NCBI RefSeq assembly: GCF_018100985.1
Contig: NZ_JAGJEI010000001.1
Span: 434,001-498,000, forward strand
Source of the DNA: Pseudoalteromonas sp. MMG007
GTDB taxonomy: Bacteria; Pseudomonadota; Gammaproteobacteria; Enterobacterales; Alteromonadaceae
Length of the DNA stretch: 64,000 bases
Direction of reading: 5' to 3'
A program made the position numbers and the translations under genes. A model generated the notes under the pieces. The model saw only the letters and a program-made list of their open reading frames with translations. It made no database searches and was not told the origin of the DNA. Each line of letters begins with the position of its first letter. The stretch's first letter is position 1. This document shows positions 36,729 to 46,251 of the stretch, one piece after another.

Positions 36729-37352
36729 ATGGTAAAAAAATTGCTTAGCGAATACTTTAAAAAGCGAAATTTATTAAGTCAAAATGCGTTAACGCAGCGC
36801 TATTTAGTTATTGATTTAGAGCTAACAGGGCTTGATGCAAAACAACACGAAATTGTATCGGTAGCGTGGGTTGTAATAGATAACCAATGTATAAAAATGA
36901 GTGAGTCAAAACACTTAGTTAATAAAGATGTTAAAAGCCTAGAGCAAAGCCCTGTATATCATGGAATTAACGACGATACTTTAGCTAAAGGGCAAAGCCT
37001 TACCAATATATTAGCGCAATTAAGCAGCCACTTTAGCAACTGTATTTTAGTGTTTCATAATGCCATACTTGATTGGGGCTTTTTAAAAGTGGCGCTAAAA
37101 AACGCAAATATTAATATTCAACCCAAACTCATCCTCGACACGCTCCATATAGAAAAAAAACGCTTAATTAATTATTCATGTGATATAAAACAAGATGATT
37201 TAACCCTAAGTGCCTGCCGCACACGTTATGAGTTACCAAGCTATCATTGTCATCATGCGCTTACCGATGCACAAGCGACCGCCGAATTACTACAAGCTCA
37301 GTGCCATCAAATAAGCCGTGGTAAAGAGCTAAAAGTGAAAGAGTTAACATAG
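36729..37352 (+). CDS. DEDDh 3'-5' exonuclease (DnaQ/PolC-epsilon-like)
   Basis: 207 residues. Exo I is DLELTGLDAKQHEIVSVAWV (Asp and Glu ligands), Exo II is FHNAILDWGFL, and Exo III is HHALTDAQATAELL with the catalytic His and Asp, giving a complete DEDDh set. It should be an active metal-dependent 3'-5' exonuclease. It follows the DUF294 gene by 20 bases, a pairing known next to acetate-symporter genes, but the reason for the association is not clear. A decayed copy of its last 340 bases lies at 39945-40262. Confidence 0.88.
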   Translation: MVKKLLSEYFKKRNLLSQNALTQRYLVIDLELTGLDAKQHEIVSVAWVVIDNQCIKMSESKHLVNKDVKSLEQSPVYHGINDDTLAKGQSLTNILAQLSSHFSNCILVFHNAILDWGFLKVALKNANINIQPKLILDTLHIEKKRLINYSCDIKQDDLTLSACRTRYELPSYHCHHALTDAQATAELLQAQCHQISRGKELKVKELT

Positions 37353-37667
37353 GCTTACAAATTTTAAATGCAGAGTTATTTTAATTAAGTTTGATTGATA
37401 ATTAGTGATAACAGAACACACAAAAATTATTTATCTAAAAATAAATTCCTCCCTGGTTTTTATTAAGTCAATTCAGCCCCGATAGCTCACTAAATATGAT
37501 CAATCTAAACATGTAGCATTAAATCTTGCTTGATCGTATAAAGAAACTAATATGTAAATATAGATTGTCTATAATGTTAATTATTGGTGGGCTAAAGTGT
37601 TTGCTCTAGATCTGTTGTAGCTCCAGAAACATCTAAATTCATTATTGTTTATTTAAAAGAGAAAAAT
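37353..37667. other. AT-rich spacer at the left edge of a putative insertion
   Basis: 315 bases with no open frame or hairpin that I can identify. It starts directly after the exonuclease stop codon and would be the left edge of the segment bracketed by the two exonuclease 3' ends. It should carry the promoter of the outer-membrane protein gene; the ribosome site AGAGAAAAAT lies before 37668. Confidence 0.5.
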
Positions 37668-38132
37668 ATGAGAAATAAAATTTTAAAGTGCATCGCGTGT
37701 TCTCTAATATTTTTAATTCCAGCTGTTCAGGCAAGTGACGAAGTTAAACACGTCCCTGGAATTTTTATTGGCACCACTCATTTTGATAGTGAAAGTGAAT
37801 TTACCTTTGGGATTGAATATGAGTATAAATTTACTAATGAATGGGGCGCTGGAGTGGTATATGAAAGAACAAATGATGCACATCATGGCGATGGTACAGC
37901 TGTAGTTCTAGCTTCTCTTTTCTATCACCCGACTAAAAATATTCGTTTTGGGGTTGGTTTTGGTGAAGAGCGCATAGGCGGGGGGCACCCTCACAATGAA
38001 GATTTATATCGTATCAGTAGTGCTTATGATTTTCATGTTGGAGATTTTGGTATCGCACCTACTGTAGCGGTAGATTTTATTGATGACGAAGAGGCTATTG
38101 TTATTGGTTTTGCTATCACTCGACCTTTTTGA
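37668..38132 (+). CDS. Small outer-membrane beta-barrel-like protein
   Basis: 154 residues. A signal peptide (cut near VQA) precedes alternating hydrophobic/polar strands separated by turns (FGIEYEYKFTNEWGAGVVYER, NIRFGVGFGEERIGG, FGIAPTVAVDFI), and the last residue is Phe, the typical barrel sorting signal. Size suits an eight-stranded OmpW/OmpA-like barrel. No specific family is recognised. It is followed by a chemoreceptor gene 55 bases later in the same putative insertion. Confidence 0.65.
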   Translation: MRNKILKCIACSLIFLIPAVQASDEVKHVPGIFIGTTHFDSESEFTFGIEYEYKFTNEWGAGVVYERTNDAHHGDGTAVVLASLFYHPTKNIRFGVGFGEERIGGGHPHNEDLYRISSAYDFHVGDFGIAPTVAVDFIDDEEAIVIGFAITRPF

Positions 38133-38187
38133 TTTTTACTTTTCAGCAATTATGTAAGGTTTAGCCCTAAAATTGAAGAGGTTTAAA

Positions 38188-39864
38188 ATGTTAAGTAAGT
38201 TGTCCATTACCAGTAAAATATACTTCCTAGGTATTTCGCAAATAATATTAATGTTGATAATTGGGGTTATATCTTTAATACAGATGAATAAAATAGGTTT
38301 AGAGCTAGTTGACATAGCTGAGAGAGATATTCCTCTTAGCAATATGCTTACTACAATGTCGGAGCATAAATTAGAGCAAACAATATATTTTCAGCGAGCT
38401 TTGTTACACGAAAGTTTAGCATCAGGTGAAAGCAATGAAGAAATTGAAAATAAGCTCTCGTCGTTAACACAAAAAATTCAAAGTGAATTTAACAAATCAG
38501 AAAAATTTGTTCGTGACTCTATTGTTCAATTACATAACGAAAAGGCTAAAACAAGTTTTAAAGCCTTGGCAAATGATTTGAAGCTCCTAAATACAGAATA
38601 TCAAAGTATTACAGCGAACATTAATAATGTAATTGAAGCGGTTAAAACTCAATCTGTTTCTGATTTGGGCGATAAAATAAGTACAATTGAAGTCGCAGAA
38701 GACAAATTTGAAAAAAAACTAATAGCATTACTTTCCCAAATACAACAATTTACTTTAGATTCAGCCTTAAAAGCTGAAAGTGATGAAAAGCAAGGTATTG
38801 ATATAATCTTATATATATTCCTTTTCTCCGTTATTGTTGGTATGGCGTTATCATATTTTATAAGCAGAGCAATTTCTCAACCAGTAAATAGACTAAAAAC
38901 TAGATTAGTTGAAATAGCAGATGGTGATGGCGATTTAACCTTAACGCTTGATGAAAGTGCCAGCGATGAAATAGGAGATACAGCAAGAGCATTCAACAAG
39001 TTTTTATTAATGCTAAGAGAAACAATCAGTGAAGCGAATATACATTTATCGCAATTAGATGATTCATCTAAATTTGCAATAAATATTATGCAACAAACAG
39101 TGACCAACGTTGACAAGCAAAGGGTTGAAACTGAAATGGTTTCAACTGCCGTTGAAGAAATGACCTGTACAACTTTAGAGGTGGCAAGTAATACTCAAAA
39201 TGCATCAACAGTGACCGAGGCTGTTAAAGAGCGAGTATTAAAGGGAAAATTAGAAGCGTCTCAAGCAAAATTAGTCATTCAACGTTTAGCGACAGAAATA
39301 GATGAAGCAAGTACTGTGATAGAGAGTCTTGTAACAGAAACAAATAATATTGGCAGTGTTTTGGACACTATACAAAGCATTGCTGAGCAAACTAATTTGC
39401 TTGCTTTAAATGCTGCAATTGAGGCTGCGCGAGCTGGTGATACAGGTAGAGGCTTTGCTGTTGTTGCTGATGAAGTAAGGGCTTTAGCGCAACGAACACA
39501 AGTTTCTACTGTTGATATTCAAAGTTTGGTTACCCGTTTACAAAGTGAAGCTCAAAATGCAGTGATGAGTATGAATAAGGGAATTAGTAGTGCCGATGAG
39601 TGCCTTAAAAAGAGTACTGAAACATCAGAAATATTTGCTGATTCTGCCATTGCAGTGAACGAAATTACGGATTTGAACTTACAGATTGCTACCGCTGCAG
39701 AAGAGCAGTCGGCTGTTGTAAGTGAAATAAATCAAAACTTAATTAACATTACAGATATTGCTACAGAAACATCGACAGGAGCACAAGATACATCTGAAGC
39801 AAATGAAAGTATCGCCAGATATATTAATAACTTAAGAATTAACCTTAATAAATTTAAAGTGTAA
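38188..39864 (+). CDS. Transmembrane methyl-accepting chemotaxis protein
   Basis: 558 residues. One membrane segment near residues 12-32 ([20 protein letters not shown]) and another near 208-228 ([19 protein letters not shown]) enclose a periplasmic helical ligand domain of the four-helix-bundle kind. A HAMP domain and the signalling tip ([20 protein letters not shown]) follow. There is no obvious CheR-binding pentapeptide at the C-terminus. The ATG at 38188 has GAGG seven bases upstream, better than the TTG five codons earlier. The gene is AT-richer than its neighbours, which agrees with acquisition as part of an insertion. Confidence 0.88.
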   Translation: MLSKLSITSKIYFLGISQIILMLIIGVISLIQMNKIGLELVDIAERDIPLSNMLTTMSEHKLEQTIYFQRALLHESLASGESNEEIENKLSSLTQKIQSEFNKSEKFVRDSIVQLHNEKAKTSFKALANDLKLLNTEYQSITANINNVIEAVKTQSVSDLGDKISTIEVAEDKFEKKLIALLSQIQQFTLDSALKAESDEKQGIDIILYIFLFSVIVGMALSYFISRAISQPVNRLKTRLVEIADGDGDLTLTLDESASDEIGDTARAFNKFLLMLRETISEANIHLSQLDDSSKFAINIMQQTVTNVDKQRVETEMVSTAVEEMTCTTLEVASNTQNASTVTEAVKERVLKGKLEASQAKLVIQRLATEIDEASTVIESLVTETNNIGSVLDTIQSIAEQTNLLALNAAIEAARAGDTGRGFAVVADEVRALAQRTQVSTVDIQSLVTRLQSEAQNAVMSMNKGISSADECLKKSTETSEIFADSAIAVNEITDLNLQIATAAEEQSAVVSEINQNLINITDIATETSTGAQDTSEANESIARYINNLRINLNKFKV

Positions 39865-39944
39865 CTATCCACTTTAAATTTATTAAGGTGCTTGAAGCAA
39901 TACTAACGAGGTTGTATTTTCAGGTTAGTAGAAAAGACTATATT

Positions 39945-40262
39945 TACCAATTAAGCCTGTATTTAGTGTTTAATGATGCAATGCTTAATTGGAACTTTGT
40001 AAAGTCGCGCTAAAAAGTAAATATACATATTCAACTCAAACTCACTCTCTATACACTCCATATAGAACAAAAGCGCTTAATTAATTATTTATGTGATATA
40101 AAATAAGATGATTTAACCCTAAGTGCGTGTCGTGCGCGTTATGCGTTACTAAGCTATCACTGTCATCATGCGCTTATCGATGAACAAGCGCCGCCGAATT
40201 ACTACTAGCGCAGTGCCATCAAATAAGCCGTGGTAAAGAGATAAAAGTGGGGGGATGTAGGT
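39945..40262 (+). pseudogene. Decayed second copy of the exonuclease 3' end
   Basis: This stretch aligns along its whole length with 37008-37352, the last part of the DEDDh exonuclease gene. Examples are GCGCTAAAAA near the start, a shared CGCTTAATTAATTAT, then GATGATTTAACCCTAAGTG and AATAAGCCGTGGTAAAGAG. The copy has many substitutions, small deletions and in-frame stops, and no start codon, so it is non-functional. Its position after the chemoreceptor means the two genes at 37668-39864 are bracketed by direct repeats of the exonuclease tail. Confidence 0.88.
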
Positions 40263-40272
40263 TAGCTGTAGG

Positions 40273-40289
40273 CGCGGTTATATGCCGCG
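40273..40289. repeat. REP-like palindrome
   Basis: CGCGG, seven bases, CCGCG: a GC-rich palindrome in an AT-rich spacer, directly after the exonuclease pseudogene and before the SIMPL gene. It resembles dispersed extragenic palindromes; no second clear copy is in the window. Confidence 0.35.
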
Positions 40290-40418
40290 AGAGATAAGCT
40301 ATTGGCTACAATAGGAACAGTTTACTTTTATTATAATCTGTATAATTATAGGTACGCATGCTTTGTTACTATTTCGAGTAAACTTTATTTCAACTAATCA
40401 TTACCTCAAGGAAAGATT

Positions 40419-41168
40419 ATGAACCTCATTACCTTTATTTTTCTAATCTTATTCCCTGCTATCGCTTTTGCTAATTCAAGCTTACCTGCTAATCGTCATA
40501 TTGCAGTGCAAGGTTATGCTGAGATATTGGTTGAACCTGATTTAGCTCAAGTTACTTTTGAAGTAATGAGCACTCAAGATACGTTACTTGAGGCTAAACG
40601 TGATCTTGATACTCAGGTTAACTTGTTACTTGAAGGCGTTGATAAATACGGTGTTGAGCTAGACGATGTTTTTGTATCTGGTTTAAAAAGCAATGTATAC
40701 AATATTATTGGTACAGAAGCGGGGACTGTTTCAGACGATAAGTACTTAGCGCTAAAAACGGTTAAAGTAACCATCAACGATATTAAAAAAATAGATGGTT
40801 TTATTGAATTTGCACAAAGTATAAAAATAAATAATGGTATAGCAATCGAGAGTTTATCTTCAAAAGTAAAGTTGTTAGAGTCGCAGGCAACACAAGCTGC
40901 AGTAGATGACGCAATAGCTAAAGGAAACCTGCTCGCTAAAGCATTTGGCGCTAAACTTGGGAAAATTTACAGCATTAGTTCGAAGTCAAACCAAGTGAAT
41001 TACTGCGGTAACGAAGATGATGAAAAGCACCCTGTTTCATCGAGTTATACTAGTAATTCAAATCCCTTTGAACATGAACACTATATTGATAAAACAATCA
41101 GTGCTGATTCAATAATTAGTATCTCCTCATCTATAAATGTGGTGTTTGATTTAGAAGTAGAAGATTAA
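40419..41168 (+). CDS. SIMPL-domain (DUF541) periplasmic protein
   Basis: 249 residues with a signal peptide (cut near AFA) followed by the SIMPL/DUF541 opening (RHIAVQGYAEILVEPDLAQVTFEV) and the TVKVTINDIKKIDGFIEFA and QAAVDDAIAKGNLLAKAFGAKLG blocks. Family members form periplasmic oligomers and have been linked to stress defence; the biochemical function is unknown. AAGGAAAG precedes the ATG. It is a single gene followed by a peroxiredoxin-like gene after 79 bases. Confidence 0.85.
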   Translation: MNLITFIFLILFPAIAFANSSLPANRHIAVQGYAEILVEPDLAQVTFEVMSTQDTLLEAKRDLDTQVNLLLEGVDKYGVELDDVFVSGLKSNVYNIIGTEAGTVSDDKYLALKTVKVTINDIKKIDGFIEFAQSIKINNGIAIESLSSKVKLLESQATQAAVDDAIAKGNLLAKAFGAKLGKIYSISSKSNQVNYCGNEDDEKHPVSSSYTSNSNPFEHEHYIDKTISADSIISISSSINVVFDLEVED

Positions 41169-41247
41169 GTTAAAATTTTAATTTCAAATACAGTTTCGTA
41201 CTGTAAGCTGGCTTCATGTTTTTGAATAATTTGAAGGTAGCCATACT

Positions 41248-41910
41248 ATGAGTGATGAAAGCAACACATTAAAAGCACAAACTGAGGCAAAAGTAGCTGC
41301 GGGGCGAAAGGGCAATCCTGCTTTTATGAAAGGTGTTGATGAGAGCATTGCTCAAGCAAAATCTTTTCAAGAGGGTGCTAATGCACTTGCTCTAAACCAA
41401 AACGCGCCAAACTTTGAGTTACCAAATCAACATGGGCAATCGGTGCAGTTAACCGAGTTACTTGCTAAAGGCCCCGTGGTTATTACTTTTTATCGTGGTA
41501 GTTGGTGCCCATACTGTAATTTACAGCTTAAAGCGCTTCAAGCTCGCTTACCTGAAATTCATGCATTAGGCGCACAGCTGGTGGCTATTAGCCCACAAGT
41601 GCCTGATGGATCAATGAGTGAAAGCGATATAAGTAACATGGATTTTGTAGTGCTAAGTGATCAAAATGCGGATGTTGCAGCAAGTTATGGCGTAGCATGG
41701 AAAGTCCCTACATTTTTACTCGAGCATATGCGCGTAGACCGCGGCCTTGATTTAGAGTCGCTCAATGACGGCAATGGCAGTATTTTACCTATCCCTGCCA
41801 CCTTTGTTTTAAATAGCGAAGGTAGGGTAACGTGGCGTTATGTTGACGTTGATTACCGCACACGCTCAGAGCCAGAAGATATTATTAATGCATTGAAAGT
41901 ACTGCAGTAA
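41248..41910 (+). CDS. Peroxiredoxin-like (AhpC/TSA) protein
   Basis: 220 residues. The N-terminal 50 residues are polar and helical. The thioredoxin-fold domain carries FYRGSWCPYCNLQLKALQ with the peroxidatic/redox cysteine pair in a CPYC arrangement. The Cys-X-X-Cys form suggests a bacterioferritin-comigratory or thioredoxin-like peroxidase subgroup that reduces peroxides with thiols. There is no signal peptide, so it is cytoplasmic. A hairpin at 41941-41968 may terminate it. Confidence 0.82.
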   Translation: MSDESNTLKAQTEAKVAAGRKGNPAFMKGVDESIAQAKSFQEGANALALNQNAPNFELPNQHGQSVQLTELLAKGPVVITFYRGSWCPYCNLQLKALQARLPEIHALGAQLVAISPQVPDGSMSESDISNMDFVVLSDQNADVAASYGVAWKVPTFLLEHMRVDRGLDLESLNDGNGSILPIPATFVLNSEGRVTWRYVDVDYRTRSEPEDIINALKVLQ

Positions 41911-41940
41911 AGAATAAGTTTTAACCATGGTAAACGCCCA

Positions 41941-41968
41941 AAAGTAGCTGAGCTATTAAGCTACTTTT
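41941..41968 (+). terminator. Probable terminator after the peroxiredoxin-like gene
   Basis: AAAGTAGCT and AGCTACTTT form a 9-bp stem around a nine-base loop, ending in TTTTAG; it lies 30 bases after the stop codon. The T run is short. Confidence 0.6.
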
Positions 41969-42089
41969 AGGTTAATTTAAAGTTTCTAATCGCTCCCTCT
42001 TATAATAATGTTTAAGGTCGATTACAATACAGCCACCTAAAAGGCATATTGCCTTTATCTGCACGTAACTAGAGTGGATTTTATATTTC

Positions 42090-43100
42090 ATGGCAATCAA
42101 ACTTGCAATTAATGGTTTTGGTCGTATTGGTCGAAATATTGTCCGCGCGTTATACGAGTCAGGTTTAAGCGACGAGATTAAAATTGTTGCGATTAACGAA
42201 CTTGCTGACCCTGAAGCTATTGCTCATTTATTAAAATACGACACATCCCATGGTCGTTTTTCTTTTCCTGTAAAACTTGGTGAAGACACCATTAATGTTG
42301 CAGGCGATACCATTGCACTTTTTTGTGAAGAAAACCCAGTAGAATTACCTTGGCAAACCCTTGATGTAGATGTAGTGCTTGAATGTACTGGTGTTTATCA
42401 TTCGCGTGAACACGCACAGCTACACATTACAGCGGGCGCTAAAAAGGTGTTGTTTTCGCATCCGGCTGATAACGACGTAGATGCCACCATTGTTTATGGC
42501 ATAAACGACGATAAGCTTAAAAGCGAGCATACTATTGTATCTAACGGCTCGTGTACCACAAACTGTGTGGTACCCGTAATTAAAGTATTAGACGATGCGT
42601 TTAGTATTGAGTCGGGCGCTATTACTACTATTCATGCTTCTATGAACGATCAGCAAGTAATAGATGCGTATCATCATGATTTACGCCGTACTCGCGCTGC
42701 GAGTCAGTCTATTATTCCGGTAGATACAAAGCTTGCCCGTGGTATAGACCGTATTTTGCCTAAATTTAAAGGTCGCTTTGAAGCGATTGCGGTGCGTGTA
42801 CCAACGATTAATGTTACAGCGATGGATTTAAGCGTAACGGTTAACGCTGATGTTGATTTAAATGCAGTTAATAATGCACTTAAAGCACAAGCGAAAGACC
42901 GCTTAGAAGGTATTTTAAGTTATACCGAAGAGCCACTTGTATCGGTTGATTTTAATCACGACCCGCATTCTTGTATTATCGATGGCACGCAAACACGTGT
43001 TAGTCATAAAAGGCTGATAAAGTTACTAGTGTGGTGTGATAATGAATGGGGTTTTGCCAATCGCATGCTCGATACTGCTCGTGCGATGATGGCTAAGTAA
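42090..43100 (+). CDS. epd: Erythrose-4-phosphate dehydrogenase
   Basis: 336 residues of the GAPDH family. NAD-binding NGFGRIGRN is at the N-terminus, the catalytic Cys155 is in SNGSCTTNC and His182 is in [10 protein letters not shown]. The blocks [23 protein letters not shown] and [10 protein letters not shown] fit Epd rather than glycolytic GapA. Epd oxidises erythrose-4-phosphate to 4-phosphoerythronate for pyridoxal phosphate synthesis. It is followed by pgk and fba, as in E. coli and other gammaproteobacteria. A gapB role is the alternative. Confidence 0.88.
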   Translation: MAIKLAINGFGRIGRNIVRALYESGLSDEIKIVAINELADPEAIAHLLKYDTSHGRFSFPVKLGEDTINVAGDTIALFCEENPVELPWQTLDVDVVLECTGVYHSREHAQLHITAGAKKVLFSHPADNDVDATIVYGINDDKLKSEHTIVSNGSCTTNCVVPVIKVLDDAFSIESGAITTIHASMNDQQVIDAYHHDLRRTRAASQSIIPVDTKLARGIDRILPKFKGRFEAIAVRVPTINVTAMDLSVTVNADVDLNAVNNALKAQAKDRLEGILSYTEEPLVSVDFNHDPHSCIIDGTQTRVSHKRLIKLLVWCDNEWGFANRMLDTARAMMAK

Positions 43101-43165
43101 ACGCATTTTATAATAATTTTAAATATATTTTTCAGGTTCAAGAATCGTTAACTAAGGAGATGTTC

Positions 43166-44341
43166 ATGTCGGTCATAAAAATGGCAGATTTAGATTTAAA
43201 CGGCAAACGCGTATTAATTCGTGAAGATTTAAATGTACCAGTGAAAGCAGGTAAAGTGACGTCAGATGCGCGTATTCGTGCAGCGCTACCGACTATTAAA
43301 TTAGCGCTTGAGAAAGGCGCTAAAGTAATGGTTATGTCACACCTTGGCCGTCCTACTGAAGGGGAATACGATGAAGCGTTTTCGCTTGCACCTGTAGCTG
43401 ATTACCTAAACGATGCCCTAGAGCAAACAGTACGTCTTGAAAAAGATTACCTAAACGGCGTTGATGTTGCCGATAACGAAGTCGTTGTATTTGAAAACGT
43501 GCGCTTTAACAAAGGCGAGAAGAAAAACGATGAAGCGTTATCAAAACAACTTGCAGCACTGTGTGATGTGTATGTAATGGATGCATTTGGTACGGCTCAC
43601 CGTGCACAAGCCTCTACGCATGGCGTTGGCTTATTTGCAGATGTAGCCTGTGCAGGACCGCTATTATCGGCTGAACTTGAAGCATTAGGTAAAGCACTTG
43701 ATAACCCAGCTCGCCCATTAGTTGCTATTGTTGGTGGCTCAAAAGTATCAACTAAATTAACCGTTTTAGACTCGCTTTCTAAAATCGTTGACCAGCTAGT
43801 AACTGGCGGTGGTATTGCTAATACCTTTATTGCAGCAGCAGGTCATCCGGTTGGTAAATCACTTTACGAGGCTGATTTAATGGACGAAGCAAATCGTTTA
43901 TGTGCAGCAGCTAAAGCAAACGATGGCGAAATTCCGGTTCCTACCGATGTTGTAGTAGGTAATGAGTTTTCTGACTCAGCTGTTGCTACGCTTAAAGATG
44001 TAAGCGAAGTGACAAGCGACGATATGATTTTTGATATTGGCCCAGATACAGCCAGTCAACTTGCTAAAATTATAGCAAATGCAGGTACTGTAGTGTGGAA
44101 TGGCCCTGTTGGCGTATTTGAGTTTGATCAGTTTGGTAATGGCACGCGCGCTATTGCACAAGCAATTGCAAATTCAAAAGCATTTTCAATTGCTGGTGGC
44201 GGTGATACCTTAGCTGCAATTGATAAATACGGCATTGCCGATAAGGTTTCTTACATTTCTACCGGTGGTGGTGCGTTCTTAGAGTTTTTAGAAGGCAAAA
44301 AACTTCCAGCAGTAGAAATGCTAGAGTCGCGCGCTAAATAA
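43166..44341 (+). CDS. pgk: Phosphoglycerate kinase
   Basis: 391 residues, full length for a bacterial PGK. It shows [15 protein letters not shown] at the N-terminus, the hinge/nucleotide region [15 protein letters not shown] and the ATP-binding [13 protein letters not shown]. It interconverts 1,3-bisphosphoglycerate and 3-phosphoglycerate with ADP/ATP. The ATG at 43166 is chosen because AAGGAG ends seven bases before it; the ATG at 43160 would directly abut that site. It lies 65 bases after epd. Confidence 0.95.
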   Translation: MSVIKMADLDLNGKRVLIREDLNVPVKAGKVTSDARIRAALPTIKLALEKGAKVMVMSHLGRPTEGEYDEAFSLAPVADYLNDALEQTVRLEKDYLNGVDVADNEVVVFENVRFNKGEKKNDEALSKQLAALCDVYVMDAFGTAHRAQASTHGVGLFADVACAGPLLSAELEALGKALDNPARPLVAIVGGSKVSTKLTVLDSLSKIVDQLVTGGGIANTFIAAAGHPVGKSLYEADLMDEANRLCAAAKANDGEIPVPTDVVVGNEFSDSAVATLKDVSEVTSDDMIFDIGPDTASQLAKIIANAGTVVWNGPVGVFEFDQFGNGTRAIAQAIANSKAFSIAGGGDTLAAIDKYGIADKVSYISTGGGAFLEFLEGKKLPAVEMLESRAK

Positions 44342-44542
44342 ATTTATTTAGCCGTGTAAGGTGAGGGGAAACCCTCGCCAACAATTAATTATTAAATACC
44401 TCTCACCCTAATTTAATAATTAATTTTGACGGAACTTTGCTGCGAAGCAGTGATTTTTCGTGGTGTTATTTAAACGCCAAACTAACAAATCCGTTCAAAC
44501 TAGATGGTAGGAGACTGCTGTCGATAAATTGGAGAATACCCA
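44342..44542 (+). promoter_or_regulatory. Structured spacer between pgk and fba
   Basis: Two strong hairpin candidates lie in series. At 44360-44379 GGTGAGGG and CCCTCGCC (one G-U pair) are closed by a GAAA tetraloop. At 44383-44425 a perfect 15-bp inverted repeat, AATTAATTATTAAAT / ATTTAATAATTAATT, encloses a 13-base loop containing CTCACC (44402-44407), which is complementary to GGTGAG (44360-44365) of the first hairpin. The two structures could therefore be alternatives. A CTGC/GCAG mini-hairpin lies further down. A leader or attenuator for fba is inferred, not shown. Confidence 0.45.
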
Positions 44543-45607
44543 ATGGCTTTAATCAGTATGCGACAACTTTTAGATCATGCAGCTGAACACGGTTACGGCG
44601 TTCCAGCCTTTAACGTGAATAACCAAGAGCAAATGCGCGCAATAATGGAAGCGGCTGATAAAACAAACAGCCCAGTAATTGTTCAAGGATCAGCAGGCGC
44701 ACGTGCTTATGCTGGTGCTCCATTTATCCGCCACATGATTTTAGCAGCCGTTGAAGAATGGCCACATATCCCCGTTGTAATGCACCAAGATCACGGCACC
44801 TCTCCCGGTGTTTGCCAACGCTCAATTCAACTAGGTTTTTCATCTGTAATGATGGATGGCTCATTAATGAGCGATGGTAAAACCCCTTCAAGCTACGAAT
44901 ACAATGTAGAAGTAACACGCGAAACTGTTGCGATGGCGCACGCGTGTGGCGTATCGGTAGAAGGCGAGTTAGGTGTACTTGGCTCACTTGAAACAGGTGA
45001 AGCCGGCGAAGAAGATGGTGTAGGCGCAGAAGGTAAACTAACGACTGACCAAATGCTTACCAACCCTGAAGAAGCTGCAGACTTTGTAAATAAAACCCAT
45101 GTTGATGCCCTTGCTATTGCTTGTGGTACTTCACACGGGGCTTACAAATTTACGCGCCCGCCAACGGATGATATTTTAGCAATTGATCGTATTAAAGAGA
45201 TTCACGCACGTATTCCTGATACGCATTTAGTAATGCATGGATCGTCGTCTGTACCACAAGAGTGGTTAGAGATCATAAATCAATACGGTGGCGAAATTCC
45301 TGAAACTTACGGTGTACCAGTAGAGCAAATTGTAGAAGGTATTAAGTTTGGCGTTCGCAAGGTAAATATAGATACAGACTTACGTTTAGCCTCTACCGGT
45401 GCTATTCGCCGCCATATGGCGCTTAACCCATCTAACTTTGACCCGCGTAAATACTTAGCAGACGCTACAAAAGCAATGACAGAGATTTGTGTAGCGCGTT
45501 ACAACTCGTTTGGCACAGCAGGGCAGGCAAGTAAAATTAAGCCAATTTCACTCGATGAAATGCACCTTAAATACTTAAGCGGCGAACTAGACCCAAAAAT
45601 TAGATAA
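44543..45607 (+). CDS. fba: Class II fructose-bisphosphate aldolase (Calvin-type subgroup)
   Basis: 354 residues. Zinc-ligand histidines and active-site blocks are visible: [44 protein letters not shown] and [12 protein letters not shown], with [13 protein letters not shown] near residue 275. The length and the [11 protein letters not shown] block match the class IIB/Calvin-cycle subgroup rather than E. coli FbaA. It interconverts fructose-1,6-bisphosphate with the two triose phosphates. It is the third gene of the epd-pgk-fba cluster but is separated from pgk by a 201-base structured spacer. Confidence 0.93.
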   Translation: MALISMRQLLDHAAEHGYGVPAFNVNNQEQMRAIMEAADKTNSPVIVQGSAGARAYAGAPFIRHMILAAVEEWPHIPVVMHQDHGTSPGVCQRSIQLGFSSVMMDGSLMSDGKTPSSYEYNVEVTRETVAMAHACGVSVEGELGVLGSLETGEAGEEDGVGAEGKLTTDQMLTNPEEAADFVNKTHVDALAIACGTSHGAYKFTRPPTDDILAIDRIKEIHARIPDTHLVMHGSSSVPQEWLEIINQYGGEIPETYGVPVEQIVEGIKFGVRKVNIDTDLRLASTGAIRRHMALNPSNFDPRKYLADATKAMTEICVARYNSFGTAGQASKIKPISLDEMHLKYLSGELDPKIR

Positions 45608-45631
45608 TACGCTCTTATAAGCGATTTTTTC

Positions 45632-45662
45632 AAAAGCCAGTAACTTAGTTGCTGGCTTTTTT
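45632..45662 (+). terminator. Rho-independent terminator of fba
   Basis: AAAAGCCAGTAAC and GTTGCTGGCTTTTTT form an interrupted stem of about 12 bp with a T tail, 24 bases after the fba stop. Confidence 0.85.
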
Positions 45663-45685
45663 AATGCCTATTAATTTTATTATGC

Positions 45686-46020
45686 TGAGATCACTGTATT
45701 ACTAACCCGGTTATTTGGGATCACGCATTTACTAACACATCTAATTTTGGATCATCAATTTACTAAGCACAGCCTATATTAAGGCGGTTTTGGCATTATA
45801 AATAATCAGATCGTTTTTTATTTATACAAATAATCAGTTGCTTAGCGTTTTTACTAAGTAAAACTCTGATCTCAACACCGATCAGCTTGGTAAAATTCTG
45901 ATCTTTCACTTAGCTCTTAGTAAAAAGCCGATCTATTTTTTGAGCGAATGGTTACATGCATCCATTAATGTTGGGCAAAAGCAAAAGTTTATAAGCTAAG
46001 TTAGTAAAGTGATGATCCCA
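45686..46020. mobile_element. Gene-less element with multi-site transposon-like ends
   Basis: The left edge carries three copies of TGRGATCA-N6-TTACTAA-like sequence at 45686, 45716 and 45747, about 30 bases apart. The right edge carries four copies in the opposite orientation, ending at 45874, 45906, 45936 and 46020. The outermost copies begin TG and end CA, and the two 21-base termini are inverted repeats of each other. Repeated binding sites at both ends are typical of IS21, Tn7 and Tn5053-type transposons. No transposase frame is present, so it looks like an internally deleted or MITE-like derivative. No target duplication is obvious. Confidence 0.6.
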
Positions 46021-46182
46021 TTAAAAAGATCTGTTTATCCTAAACGAAATAAAACTGTCATCGCTTTAAAATATGTTTTTAACGGCATTAATAATTAAAA
46101 TGTTTTTAAAAATATGACGTTAATGAGGGTTTTTGTCACTAATTTGTATTTTTTTTACCACGATTTTAATTTACACGTTACA

Positions 46183-46210
46183 CTTTCATAAAAATGTCAT
46201 ACTTAGTCAT
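46183..46210 (+). promoter_or_regulatory. phoB: PhoB box upstream of phoB
   Basis: CTTTCATAAAAATGTCAT followed by ACTTAGTCAT gives three TGTCAT-like half-sites spaced 11 bases apart, the layout of a pho box. It lies 40-70 bases before the phoB start, consistent with autoregulation under phosphate limitation. Confidence 0.75.
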
Positions 46211-46251
46211 AATAATGAAAACTAATTCGATAGCGTAAGAGATAATTTGGA

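Larger units (their letters stand above)
45608..46251. other. Long gene-free spacer between fba and phoB
   Basis: 644 bases without a gene. It holds the fba terminator (45632-45662), the 335-base transposon-end-like element (45686-46020) and the PhoB box and promoter region of phoB (46183-46210). Between 46021 and 46180 I see only AT-rich sequence. Confidence 0.8.

Noticed and set aside
39945..40262. A functional second exonuclease gene
   Set aside because: In-frame stops, deletions and absence of the first two thirds of the gene show it is a remnant.
45686..46020. CRISPR-like array
   Set aside because: The roughly 30-base spacing of the repeats is suggestive, but the motif is in opposite orientations in the two halves, the copies vary, and there are no cas genes. 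Transposon ends fit better.
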